From Strongylocentrotus droebachiensis (Eukaryota > Echinodermata > Echinoidea > Camarodonta > Strongylocentrotidae), in assembly GCA_035222895.1 (NCBI GenBank), contig JAVYIG010004955.1:1-64000 (forward strand): DNA of 64,000 bases. Direction: 5' to 3'. Below, piece after piece: positions 43,846 to 54,206 of this stretch. A program made the position numbers and the translations under genes. Position 1 is the stretch's first letter; each line of letters starts with the position of its first letter. The notes beneath the pieces are model-generated. The model saw only the letters and a program-made list of their open reading frames with translations. It did no database searches and was not told where the DNA came from.

Positions 43846-44729
43846 AGTTCAGCTTCCTGGTGAAAGCATACCAAAAAATTACATCATGAATGTATACAAA
43901 TCAGAACACATAACAAAATAACTGCATTATCATTATTTATCATAGCTTAGATAATGGACCATTATGTAAATTAAACTTGACACAGTCATGACAGTTATGT
44001 ATTCAAAGAATAACAAAAACCTAACATTTTCACTGTATGCATTGCTTGTCAAAATGTTATCGCAGTATGAAAGTATTACTGCACACGTAAACAAAAAAAC
44101 AAAAAAAGTGAAGAAGTCCCGTCTCCTCCTAATAGGGGCCATCCTAGCTCATCAGAATATTTGCAAAAGCAGTTTCAAAAACTCAATTTTTCTCGGAAAA
44201 TGTCAATGTAAACAATGTCTGCGATAGCGGTGCAATGAAGTGTGATGTGTATACAATGCGAAGCACGCGTTACTATTGTGTGTGTGTGCGTACAATAGAA
44301 TTAAATGCGTTCCGTGTGTATTGTGAATGAAATGTGACTTGAGTCGAAGTTGGCAGCCCGCTGTATGTTCCGCTAGTCGAACGAAGCGGGAAAAGAGTTA
44401 ATAAAATCATTGCATAAGCATTAATATGAGAAGGGAATGTTGAAGCCGTAAATAGCAATTTTATTTGTTTATATTAATCAACATAATTTCGATCACACGG
44501 TAATGCTTTTTCATTACAATTCATTTATATAAATTTATTTTAGATGACCAGTTCATGAACAATACGAATGGAAGACTTACTTCACCTGCACACACCCACT
44601 TGCACACACTTGCAATTTTATTTATTTCTTTACTTATTTCCACTTTTTATTTAGATTCTTTCTGAACAAAATCTTTATACGTGACACTCTATTATCCTTC
44701 ATACTCCTATAACAGCGTCATGTACCCCC

Positions 44730-45030
44730 AACCCCCCCCCCCCCCATTTATTTTGATTGGTGTCAAATCCCACCTATTCACGACTGTCTCTCAACAAATC
44801 TAAGCTATAATAGAAACCCGTCTTATAAAAAATTGGCGAAGAATCAGGGAAATGGGGGATATAATACGCCACAAATATGTATATATCCCCACTTTCCTAC
44901 AAAGGTAATACACATATAATACGGACTTATCAAATGATTTTGACCTTTACCATTGTCATTGTTATCATTATTATTTTCATTTTTCTTTTATTCTTACTTC
45001 TACTCTTACTTTTTTTTTTTCCTTATTCTT
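44730..45030. repeat. Duplicated intronic segment (three copies in the window)
   Basis: A C run followed by ATTTATTTTGATTGG, TAAGCTATAATAGAAACCCG, GGGGGATATAATACGCCAC and TATATCCCCACTTTCCT. It aligns with 18,790-19,010 (G run in the same orientation of the unit) and with 61,900-62,060. All three lie beside exons of the two extracellular genes, so they mark old local duplications. Confidence 0.65.
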
Positions 45031-46200
45031 ATTCTCATTCTCATTCTTATTCTTATTCTTATTCTTATTCTCATTCTTATTCTCATTCTCATTCGTATTC
45101 TTATTCTTATTCTTATTCTTATGCTCTACTTATTCTTTTTCTTTTCCTTTTTCTTTTTCTTTTTCTTTTTCTTTTTCTTTTTCTTTTTCTTTTTCTTTTT
45201 TTTTTTTTTTTTTTTTTTTTTTTCGCGTTCTCGTTCTCATTCTCATTCTTAATCTTATTCTTATTCTCATTCTCATTCTTATTCTCAATCTCATTCTCAT
45301 TCTTATTCTTATTTTCATTCTTATTCTCATTCTTATTCTCAATCTCATTCTCATTCTTATTCTTATTCTTATTCTCATTCTCATTCTCATTCTCATTCTT
45401 ATTCTTATTCTTATTCTTATTCTTATTCTTATTCTCATTCTCATTCTCATTCTCATTCTCATTCTCATTCTCATTCTCATTCTCATTCTTATTCTTATTC
45501 TCATTCTCATTCTCATTCTCATTCTCATTCTCATTCTCATTCTCATTCTCATTCTCATTCTCATTCTCAATCTCATTCTCATTCTCATTCTCATTCTCAT
45601 TCTCATTCTTATTCTCATTCTCATTCTTATTCTCATTCTCAATCTCATTCTCAATCTCGTTCTCATTCTCATTCTCATTCTCATTCTCATTCTCATTCTC
45701 ATTCTCATTCTCATTCTCATTCTTATTCTTATTCTCATTCTTATTCTCATTCTCATTCTCATTCTCATTCTCATTCTTATTCTTATTCTCATTCTCATTC
45801 TCATTCTCATTCTCATTCTCATTCTCATTCTCATTCTTATTCTTATTCTTATTCTTATTCTTATTCTCATTCTCATTCTCATTCTCATTCTCATTCTCAT
45901 TCTTATTCTCATTCTCATTCTTATTCTTATTCTTATTCTTATTCTCATTCTTATTCTCATTCTCATTCTCATTCTCATTCTCATTCTCATTCTTATTCTC
46001 ATTCTCATTCTTATTCTTATTCTTATTCTTATTCTCATTCTTATTCTCATTCTTTTTCATATTCTCATTCTCATTCTCATTCTCATTCTCTTTCTCATTC
46101 TCTTTCTCATTCTCATTCTCATTCTCATTCTCATTCTCATTCTCATTCCAATTCTCATTCTCATTCTTATTCTCATTCTTAGTTTCATTCTTATTCTTAT
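45030..46200. repeat. 1.2 kb (ATTCTC/ATTCTT)n hexanucleotide array
   Basis: Almost pure TTCTCA/TTCTTA hexamers, plus a (TTTTTC)n and T-run block at 45,133-45,223. Homologous to the shorter arrays at 19,193-19,920: both are bounded by TCTAATCCAAACAAAAATGA on the right. The very long frames here (449 codons plus, 365 minus) are microsatellite translation. The array ends only about 70 bp from the donor of the lectin exon at 46,270. Confidence 0.95.
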
Positions 46201-46269
46201 TATCTAATCCAAACAAAAATGATTAATTGAAAAACAAAGAGAAAAATACTAAATGAAACATGACATTAC

Positions 46270-46395
46270 CTTCGCAAAGGGCGTTACGTTTGTAAGCAGG
46301 CCTACATGGAGAATGAATCAAACCAGAGTAGGAGGAATCATAGAAGACGCATCTGTAGGTGCTACTGGCGGGACCGGTGTCGCTTGACCACCAAC
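46270..46395 (-). CDS. C-type lectin domain, second exon
   Basis: 126 nt, phase 1-1, acceptor TTTCTTACAG, donor GAAG|GTAATG. Encodes the C-terminal half of the lectin fold: WWSSDTGPASSTYRC (Cys), then SGLIHSPC (Cys), then YKRNALCE, which is the conserved ALCE/yICE end of C-type lectin-like domains. The canonical Ca-binding EPN/QPD and WND tripeptides are not evident here, so sugar binding by the usual mechanism is doubtful. The exon joins in frame to the one ending at 49,873. Confidence 0.8.
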
Positions 46396-46619
46396 CTGTA
46401 AGAAAGTGTGCCACCAAACAAAATACGAGGGAGAAGTGAAACGTTTTAGCTTTCAGAGGTAATGGCCTTTGACATTTTTACACCGAACTGTCCTTCACCC
46501 ACTCCAAGAAGTGATAACCATTCATACGTCCCAGTATAGGGGTAATCCAGTCCCCTTTCGGAGGAGGGGTTACCCCTGTATTAACACAATTATAGTGTAG
46601 TAGGTCCATGAAAAAATGA

Positions 46620-49500
46620 TATGACGGTAATTATATGTGTGACCATCACTTCAAGTATCAAGTATCAAGTTTATTTGTCTTCCAGAAAACACATGTGACA
46701 AAATATAATATATATATATATATGGTATATGTAGTATGTACAGATGAGAGAGAAGAAGAAAAAAGAAAAGGGATAAAGGGGGTTATATGTCAAAGTCAAG
46801 AATTAACGAAAAAAAGATCAAGAGTAGAGTTAAATATGCTACAGTACACTAACAATAAAGCTTGATAACACATTTATGTGTCATCGACATACTTGTCAAG
46901 AAAATATGACTTAAGTCTACGTTTAAAAACTGAGATACTTGAAGCATTTGTTATGGTAGTATCAAGTGAATTCCAGAACCTGGGGCCAGTGGACATTAGT
47001 GTATTCAAAGTGAAGGTTGTCCTTGCATATGGTAAATGGAGAGCAGAAGCCTGTCTAGTATTATAGCTGTGAATTTGGTTATTTCTTCTAAAGATTTGAG
47101 CAAGGGCAGGAGGGAGGTCTCCAGAGTGAATGCTAAACATGAGCATTCCAAGTTGCATTGAATAGAGATCTTCTAGTTTTAGAATCCTGTTTTCATAATA
47201 AAGTAGATTTGTATGTGCACGATAATTTGCTTTACAAATTATTCTAATAACCCGCTTCTGCACAACAAAAAGCCTGTGGATTTGAGTTTTGGATGATTTG
47301 CCCCATGCCAACATACCATAATTAATATATGATAAAATAAGAGTAGAGTACAAAATGAACAATACCTCTTCAGGTATACATGATCTCAACTTATAAATAA
47401 CACCAGTATTTTTTGACACCACTTTACTTAATTTGTCCACATGAGTTTTCCAATTCAGTTTCTCGTCTATGTATATTCCAAGAAATTTCGTTGAAGTTAC
47501 TCTCTCAATTGGGTTATTATTGAATGCCACTTCGCCTGGCAAAATATTAACTGAATTACTGAACAGTATATAATTAGTTTTCTGAAGATTCAAGGATAAC
47601 TTATTAGCATTAATCCACTTCATTACTTTTCGAAACTCTTCATTAACAGTTTTCAACAATGTTTGTGGACATCTATGAGAAAAAAATACACTTGAGTCAT
47701 CAGCAAAAAATATGAATGATAATACACTTGATGAGCGTTGAAAATCATTAATATACAAGATGAATAAAAGTGGTCCCAAAATGGATCCCTGGGGAACACC
47801 ACATGTTACTTTTTGGGGACTAAAGTCAATTCCATTTAAGGACACATATTGCTTTCTATCAGTTAGATAACTTCTAAACCAATCCAAGGCGACTCCCCTG
47901 ACACCATAATGACATAATTTACTTAAGAGAATGTCATGGTCTACAGTATCAAAGGCCTTGGAAAAGTCTAAAAATGTACCAATGGTGTGTAAGCGACTAT
48001 CTAAGGCAGAAGCAAGTTTATCTATAAGGTGTAATATTGCATGTGTTGTTGTATGCTTCTCCCGAAAACCAAACTGATAATTACTGAAGACACATGTTTT
48101 GTTTAAAAATTTTATAGTTCTTACATAAATAATTTTTTCCAGAATTTTTGAAAAACAGGTTAACAAAGAAATCGGACGATAATTTGTCAGTAATTGAGAG
48201 TCACCTTTTTTAAAAATTTGTACAACTTTTGCGATCTTCATGTTTATCGGTACAACTCCGCTTGACATAGACAAATTAAAAATATGAACTAGTGGTTGAA
48301 GGATACCAACAATAACTTGCTTAATAAGTTCGTTCCCAATATGATCATACCCAGGACTTTTCTTGTTCTTGAGGGCTCTAACAATACCAAGCAATTCTTC
48401 TTCATTTGTGGGCACCAGAAATAAACTTTGCATGTTAGGTTCTACTAAGTAATCATGAAAATCAGTTTGACTGTTAGGAATATTTTTTTTCAGATTCGGA
48501 CCAATATTACAAAAATATTCATTAAACTTTTCCACTATAATATTTTTATCTTCAACCATTTGGTCATCTATATTCATTTGTATTATACTTGTTACTTTAG
48601 ATGCTTTTTGAAATACGTTTTTTATCACCTTCCACGTGCCCTTGATATTATTGTAAGTTGCTTTAAACTGTGCTAAATAGTATTGTTTTTTGGCTGCACG
48701 CAGCACAGAAGTCAGAGTATTTCTGTAAACGGAATATTTCCTTTTTAGAGCTACCGTCCCTGCTTTCTTATACTTATAAAACAGCTCATTTTTCTTATTT
48801 ATTGATTTCAGCATAGCATTGGTGACCCACGGCATACGTGGAGTTCTTCTACGGTTGTTTTTACTCTTTACTACTGGAATATTAGCATCATACAACGATA
48901 AAAACCTATTCATGAAAATATCGAAGGCACTCTCATCACACTGATTCAAAAGAACATCACTCCAGTTTGTCGCCAATAATGCCTCTCTAAACTGATTAAT
49001 ATTTTCTGGGGTGTTTCTTCTAACATAAATGTTCTTATGGGTGACTACAAGTTTTTTTCCCAAAGGAATTACAGTATACACAGGAAAAGTCCGACACAAC
49101 AATAGTAGATAAGGGAAAAGGTTGTAAGTTACTAAAGATATTGTCAATTAGAGTAGCAGAGGATTCAGTTACTCTTGTTGGTTTTGTTATCAAGGGCAAC
49201 AAAGAAAACGACAACATCAAATTCAGGAAATCATCAACATGAGCATCAACATTGTGCTGTAAAAGGTTTATATTATAATCTCCAACCAAAAATAAGGATT
49301 TACCGTTAAGTGACTGGCTTTCCCAAACTCTCTGCATTTCGTCCAAAAAAAATGTTCAAAATACCATTGGGAGGTCTGTACACGACTCCAATTACGATAT
49401 TATTTTTACCAGAAATAAAGACTTCAACAAATAAAGCTTCACTTGTGCAGTTATATTGTAGATTTTTGCTCATTTTAATTAGATTTAGTTAGAGACAACT
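46620..49500 (-). mobile_element. CR1/Jockey-type non-LTR retrotransposon, 5'-truncated and frame-shifted
   Basis: Inserted in the lectin-gene intron on the same strand as the gene. From 49,493 down: the end of an AP-type endonuclease (VIGVVYRPPNG, then a shift, then LFLVGDYNINLL and a SSATLIDNIFSN segment), a second shift near 49,090, then a 700-codon RT frame. The 3' end contains the tandem words ACTTGATACTTGA at about 46,650-46,675, the short terminal repeats expected of such elements. No complete 5' end or target duplication was found. Confidence 0.85.
46874..49147 (-). CDS. Non-LTR reverse transcriptase (relic ORF2)
   Basis: 757 codons as an open frame; the first 20 or so precede the true reading and come from the frameshift. 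Motifs in order: a RRTPRMPWVTNAMLKSINKK linker, the RT core starting at NKKSPGYDHIGNELIK, NYRPISLL, FLDFSKAFDTVDH, GVPQGSILGPLLFILYINDF, the catalytic FADDSSVF, and SLNLQKTNYILF. The tail has an ARTTFTLNTLMSTGPRFWNS box and ends VDDT. Catalytic residues are present; the element is non-functional because the endonuclease is broken and truncated. Confidence 0.88.
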   Translation of the reverse strand: MTISLVTYNLFPYLLLLCRTFPVYTVIPLGKKLVVTHKNIYVRRNTPENINQFREALLATNWSDVLLNQCDESAFDIFMNRFLSLYDANIPVVKSKNNRRRTPRMPWVTNAMLKSINKKNELFYKYKKAGTVALKRKYSVYRNTLTSVLRAAKKQYYLAQFKATYNNIKGTWKVIKNVFQKASKVTSIIQMNIDDQMVEDKNIIVEKFNEYFCNIGPNLKKNIPNSQTDFHDYLVEPNMQSLFLVPTNEEELLGIVRALKNKKSPGYDHIGNELIKQVIVGILQPLVHIFNLSMSSGVVPINMKIAKVVQIFKKGDSQLLTNYRPISLLTCFSKILEKIIYVRTIKFLNKTCVFSNYQFGFREKHTTTHAILHLIDKLASALDSRLHTIGTFLDFSKAFDTVDHDILLSKLCHYGVRGVALDWFRSYLTDRKQYVSLNGIDFSPQKVTCGVPQGSILGPLLFILYINDFQRSSSVLSFIFFADDSSVFFSHRCPQTLLKTVNEEFRKVMKWINANKLSLNLQKTNYILFSNSVNILPGEVAFNNNPIERVTSTKFLGIYIDEKLNWKTHVDKLSKVVSKNTGVIYKLRSCIPEEVLFILYSTLILSYINYGMLAWGKSSKTQIHRLFVVQKRVIRIICKANYRAHTNLLYYENRILKLEDLYSMQLGMLMFSIHSGDLPPALAQIFRRNNQIHSYNTRQASALHLPYARTTFTLNTLMSTGPRFWNSLDTTITNASSISVFKRRLKSYFLDKYVDDT

Positions 49501-49872
49501 GTGATTCGATAACAAATTATAAACATTGGGTATGATATTGCCCAAAAGTTGGTCGGACACATCATTACTCACATGCTGATAAAATTTTTCATTTTGTAAA
49601 GAGTTGGGCTGGCCTGTGGATTTTTTTTTTTCTTTTCCTTGTGCTTCTACCCCAATCGCTTCTTTGAGAGGACTTGGAGAGACCTCTCAAGATTTCAAGA
49701 TAATGACGTAAACAAATTCACCCCATCTCATTTTCTTACATTCTAGGCTTTTGAATAAACCAACATTTCGTTGGCGTCTCTTCGCTCCAATCAGTTAATC
49801 AGTTACAACAGCTGCGATTTGGTTTGAATTCTTAAGTCTTGAAATGAACATAATAATTGGCGTTATACTTAC

Positions 49873-50121
49873 CACCATTGATATCTAACTGTGTGCCGTC
49901 TGCACATGGTAAGGTACCCTCCATAGCGTCATACGTACATCCAACCCAGTAGTGGGTTGTGTATCTACTGATGACAGCATAATACTCATCGTTACTATTG
50001 GGAATGAAGGGTGTCCCACCAATCGAGTTACACCGTGAAACCGCTTCGGAATATGTCCCATAGCCAGCGTACTTGTAGCATCCGTGACCAATGATCTCCC
50101 ATCCACTGGGACATACTGCAT
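49873..50121 (-). CDS. C-type lectin domain, first exon
   Basis: 249 nt, phase 1-1, acceptor CCTAAAG, donor GGTG|GTAAGT. Encodes the N-terminal half of a C-type lectin-like domain: DAVCPSGWEIIGHGCYKY (first disulfide Cys pair), the YSEAVSRCNSIGG helix, FIPNSNDEYYAV, and HYWVGC, the usual core W-x-G position. It ends PCADGTQLDING and joins the exon at 46,395. Length and spacing fit a long-form CTLD. The longest open frame at 49,885-50,121 reads a different frame and should be ignored. Confidence 0.82.
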
Positions 50122-50271
50122 CTTTAGGAAGAAAATTAGGGGGGAAGAGTTTTTCTATTAATAAACAACAACAAAAACAACAATGATGATAATATTAGTG
50201 ATGATAATGATGACGACGATGATGATACTAATAACGATAATGATGATGCTGATGCCTACCACTAATACTAC

Positions 50272-50312
<41 letters not shown>

Positions 50313-50665
50313 TTAATAATAATAGTAATAAGATAAAAAGGTATACGATCCAACTTTGAAAATACATGTTGCAAAATCTGTTTCAAAACTAGTGGGCAGC
50401 AACATCATAATTATGGATGGTAAAAATCTCGTTAAGTTCGTCATCACTTTAATTGATAGGCTTATATTTTTAACGATTTTACAGTTATTCTTATCGAAAA
50501 AAAGAATGATTAAAATCATCTTATTTAATACAAATTTACCCTAGGATACATTTTTATTTAACTTCTGATTTTTTTTAATTACTTTCAGGTAGGTATATTC
50601 CTACAACCTAAGACAACCATATCAAAACGATAAATAGTGCATTTAAGTGTAAAAATAGTAATTAC
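50122..50665 (-). other. First intron of the lectin gene
   Basis: Contains trinucleotide tracts, mainly ACT/ATG (50,170-50,330), and otherwise AT-rich sequence. No exon or element is seen between the signal-peptide exon and the lectin exon. Confidence 0.6.
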
Positions 50666-50738
50666 CTGTGCGTTGAATGGTTGAAGAAACAAGCAAAATG
50701 ATAAGAAAGACCAACATTCTTGGATCACACGACGTCAT
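50666..50738 (-). CDS. Signal-peptide exon of the lectin gene (start codon)
   Basis: ATG at 50,738. Reads MTSCDPRMLVFLIILLVSST then IQRT, and ends in phase 1 at ACAG|GTAATT. A basic residue before a hydrophobic core (LVFLIILLV) and small residues after it make a good secretion signal. Donor phase matches the acceptor at 50,121. Too short to stand out as an ORF. An internal Met (MLVFLI...) is an alternative start seven codons later. Confidence 0.78.
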
Positions 50739-50836
50739 ACTTATCGAAATGACACCCAAATTATGTTGAAAGTATGTTGAAAAGCCTTCGATTCCAAATG
50801 ATACAAGATCTGATCAGATACTCTCGATATGCGCCA

Positions 50837-50844
50837 AATATATA
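50837..50844 (-). promoter_or_regulatory. Likely TATA box of the lectin gene
   Basis: GGCTATATATTTGGC on the minus strand, about 100 bp upstream of the ATG at 50,738. This would place initiation near 50,812-50,815 and give a 5' UTR of about 75 nt. It is the only good TATA-like match between the start codon and the MITE at 50,942. Confidence 0.55.
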
Positions 50845-50941
50845 GCCAAATTCAAACATCAAATATGTACTAATTGTGATACTTCGACATTTGTCAAATA
50901 TGAAGGAAAAAACATCATTAAAAATGCATCCGTGTCATGCC

Positions 50942-52057
50942 TAGCCTATCCGATATGCGTCGGGCTTTACAAGTAATCTAATCGCGTTTATAACATTGGC
51001 CCGGTCAGCCCGAGCGCCTATCATCACTAGTGCATGCGAAAAGTTTTATTTTCTTTTATGTACCATGTTATGTTCGTAGAAAATCTACGAACCCCCTGCA
51101 AAGCTCTTTCATGAATATTCATGTGGTATGGACCAAAATAGGCCAATGAGCGATGGGGAACGCGAAGATGATATTTGATTGGTTGAATCAAAGTGATCGA
51201 TCACCAAATAAGGCTAGTCTTATGAATCATGCATGAGAATACGCTCGTCACACATACCGTCGCCGTTTTCACGAACCGGCACAGCCCAACGCGCAACGAA
51301 ATAAGTACATTCTGAGAAAAACGCGTTTTACGTTTACCCCGTTTTGAATTCGCCAGAGACATGCCTTATGTCAAATTTTATATCACAAAATACATATCAA
51401 TGAAAGGAAAATATTCTGTATTTTCTATACATTCCATTTTTGTTAAGCATAATGACAATTACTATTAATATTACGAAGCTTTGGACTCTCGTGCCGGTTC
51501 GTGAAAATATTATTTTGCTGTTTACGTAGCAAAAATATTTTCACGAACCGGCACAAGCCACTGTGTCGTTTTTCCTATGTAACTTTACGCGCAAGACAAA
51601 AGCGCTCGCGCTGTCTTAGCGCGTATTTTATTTTCACGAACCGGCACAACCGCCTGTGTCGCGTCGTCTAGGTCTTGTAAGCGCAAAGATATTTTCACGA
51701 ACCGGCACAGCCCATTGACTTATAACGGCGCGTGCCGGTTCGTGAAAATAAGAATCGTGCTTTTTGGCTCGTGTGTCGTTTTTGTCATTTGTGTAACCAT
51801 GGATATCTCAAAAACTAAAGCGTTTTGGATGCTGAAATTTGGTGAAATGAAAGATTGTTGATAACTTATGCTAAAAATGCAAAAAAAATAAAAACTACAT
51901 TTTGAAGGGATTTCGGTGGCTTGTGCCGGTTCGTGAAATGAATAATGGTGAGTTGACCAGTGATGATAGGCGCTCGGGCTGACGCCCGCGCCGATGTCAG
52001 TCTCCCAAACGCGATTAGTACACTTGCCATTTAGCCCGTCGCCTATCGGATAGGCTA
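50942..52057. mobile_element. 1.1 kb non-autonomous element with 9-bp TSD (Mutator-like)
   Basis: The ends TAGCCTATCCGATA...GGATAGGCTA are inverted and alignable inward for about 110 bp (CGGGC, CTAATCGCG, GTCAGCCCGAGCGCCTATCA). TGTCATGCC flanks both sides (50,933-50,941 and 52,058-52,066). The interior repeats TTTTCACGAACCGGCAC in both orientations at about 51,266, 51,493, 51,539, 51,632, 51,690, 51,734 and 51,924; 51,493-51,555 forms a large palindrome. No ORF. A 9-bp duplication with long inverted ends fits Mutator-like MITEs (family assignment is inference). Confidence 0.88.
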
Positions 52058-52066
52058 TGTCATGCC

Positions 52067-52861
52067 TGGATACGGAGAAAAACACTATTTCCAATCTATA
52101 GGGCGATTAAAGAAGAAGTCGCGTTTTGGATAAAGGTGAGAAATCATTCGCGAGCTTTTTTATTCTCCTTCTTCACTGCTTCAGAGCCGCTAGGTTGTGG
52201 AACAGTCTTCCTCAGTACCTTCATCCTTTTAGGTCTGCTATCCACTTTCAAGGCCCAGCAAAAGACATACCTATTCCAAATTGCTTACAATTAGACACTT
52301 TTCCAGTCTTTCCTAGATGAATCATAAAAGACATTTTGAGTCATTTGATTAGGCAACTAGATATCGTCGCTCGACAAAATCGAGGAATGGTTTGGATTCC
52401 ATTGAAAGGTGGAAGAATATCACCGTAGTAAAGTCACATTTTAGGACTACAGTGTACTTTTGTAATGCCCTCATAAACTTTGGGCCAATTTTAATGCCAC
52501 ATGAATGTGAAGCTTTTCCGTTGCTTTCATTGGCCCGAATTCATAAAGGTTCAGACAAACCTTGTTCTGAAACGCGTCCAAACGCGTCATAATTATGACG
52601 CACATAAACCTAGGTTTGTCTACAAACCTTCTATATGAATTCGGGCCATAGTGTGTTTGTTAATGTCAGGAAGGTTGAGTAAATCTGTCACCGTTTTGAC
52701 GATTATTCAACCTCACAATACACAATCATTTTAATTCTCTACGTAATCATTCCATAAAAGCTTCTCGAAATGTTTTTCTTTACGGATACACTTATATGCC
52801 CAGAACTCATCTCTACCTTTAAATTGTACAAACAGAATTGAGGTCATTGGACTATGGACCT
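52067..52861 (+). pseudogene. Small non-LTR RT tail relic and flank
   Basis: At about 52,175-52,300 (+) the sequence encodes FRAARLWNSLPQYL, the box near the C-terminus of CR1/Jockey RTs, followed after a one-base shift by a QQKTYLFQIAYN-like end. The rest up to 52,861 has a weak inverted pair (GCCCGAATTCATAAAGGTTC ... ACCTTCTATATGAATTCGGGCC at 52,533 and 52,627) that may be a small MITE; nothing else is seen. Confidence 0.55.
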
Positions 52862-53815
52862 ATGATTAGACCGAGCAATTCGAACACGAAAAAAGCAATT
52901 GATACGGGTTTCATTATTAATTTTAATATGCGTTACGGTCTTATTTTGATGTCGTGCTCCTCATTAATTTTCTCCATTACCAAAATTAATAGAATTGTGT
53001 GAAGCTGCATCTTTTATGGCTCTAGAACGACATTACCATGATCAAAATGGTATTGACAGCATAAACGTTCTAATGATCCAATTAAAAAAGTCTTTATAAA
53101 ACTATTGTATCGTTTCTGCCGAATGATATTAGTGTTTGGTATTTGTTAATGTCATATTGTTTCGTGAAGTATATAAAGGCAGAGGCGGCGAACCCGGGGG
53201 GGGGGCACAGTGCCCCCCCCCCCAATTGTTCAAGTACCTCTTAAGTGCTCCTTTCTACAAATGAAAGGTGCCCCTTTTTACTTCAGATTAGTGCCGTTTT
53301 TATTTCTAATAGGGGCCCGTTCCACATTCTTATATTAACCCCTTACCACCTACGATAAGTGCCCCATTCACCTCTTATAAGTGCCTCTTATCGTCTCTGA
53401 TAAGTGCCCCTTTTTGTTTTGACACGTACCCATATCCTTTTTAATTAGTGCCATGGATCTATGATTAGACCGAGCATTTCGAACACGAAAAAAGCAATTG
53501 ATACGGGTTTCATTATTAATTTTAATATGCGTTACGGTCTTATTTTGATGTCGTGCTCCTCATTAATTTTCTCCATTACCAAAATTAATAGAATTGTGTG
53601 AGGCTGCATCTTTTATGGCTCTAGAACGACATTACCATGATCAAAATGGTATTGACAGCATAAACGTTCTAATGATCCAATTCAAAAAGTCTTTAGAAAA
53701 CTATTGTATCGTTTCTGCCGAATGATATAAGTGTTTGGTATTTGTTAATGTCATCATATTGTTTCGTGAAGTATATAAAGGCAGAGGCGGCGAAGCCGTC
53801 GGGGGGGGGGGGGGG
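52862..53815. repeat. Direct duplication with 599-bp offset
   Basis: 52,862-53,205 and 53,461-53,800 are near-identical (start TATGATTAGACCGAGCA, end AAGGCAGAGGCGGCGAA). The spacer 53,215-53,455 is a minisatellite of about 34-bp GTGCCCCTTTTT.CTTCTGATAA words. Each copy ends at a G run. No coding potential. Confidence 0.85.
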
Positions 53816-53908
53816 GGGGGGGGCAAGTGCCCACCCCACGTTTTTTCAAGTACCCCTAAAGTGCCCCTTTTTACATAGGAAAGGTCCCCCTTTTACTTCA
53901 GATAGATG

Positions 53909-54206
53909 CAGGCGCGGATCCAGGATTTCTTAGGGGAGGGGGCCCAACTTTTTTTGTTTTGTTCCCAAAAATTTGAAAATCGTGCCGGTCGAAAAGTCGC
54001 TCAGTTGGGGGGGGGGGGGGAGGGGGGGGGGGGGTAGTGAGCACATTTTTTTTTTTTGGTCCTCGAAAAATTAAAAATTTGCACCCCCCCCCCCCTTGAG
54101 CGCAAGGGGGGGGGGCCAACCCCAACAAAAGGTAAAAATCACGTATTTTTACATGATTTTTTTCTCAAGGGGGGGGCCCTGGCCCCCCCCCCTGGATCCG
54201 CCACTG
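53909..54206. mobile_element. Short hAT-like MITE with G runs, 8-bp TSD
   Basis: The ends CAGGCGCGGATCCAGG and the inverse of CAGTGGCGGATCCAGG are flanked by GATAGATG (53,901-53,908) and GATAGGTG (54,207-54,214), which match at 7 of 8. Same type as 12,502-12,806. The interior is G/C homopolymers and inverted GCGCAAGGGGGG blocks. It interrupts the GTGCCCC minisatellite. Confidence 0.8.

Larger units (their letters stand above)
18050..50738 (-). other. Gene model: secreted C-type lectin / 6x HYR / PAN protein, about 32.7 kb
   Basis: Exons in order: 50,738-50,666 (signal peptide), 50,121-49,873 and 46,395-46,270 (C-type lectin domain), 22,898-22,638, 22,485-22,228, 22,054-21,797, 21,624-21,367, 21,197-20,937 and 20,788-20,528 (six HYR repeats), and 18,330-18,050 (PAN domain and stop). 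Every junction is phase 1, with GT..AG ends, and the frame stays open through all joins, giving 761 residues if no exon is missing. Domain order and the signal peptide indicate an extracellular adhesion, matrix or immune-type protein. The weakest link is the 23 kb intron from 46,270 to 22,898, which holds the giant transposon; a transcript would be needed to show that the lectin and HYR exons are one gene. Confidence 0.65.

Noticed and set aside
43900-44330. Third PAN exon expected next to the 44.7 kb copy of the duplicated intronic segment
   Set aside because: No PAN Cys pattern in any frame here; the duplication did not include the exon or it was lost.
44877-46226. 449-codon plus-strand and 365-codon minus-strand open frames
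   Set aside because: Pure translation of the hexanucleotide microsatellite (Phe/Ser or Asn/Glu repeats); no start context, no domain.
49885-50121. 78-codon frame starting at ATG 50,121
   Set aside because: Wrong frame over the lectin exon; the adjacent frame gives the CTLD with matching splice phases.
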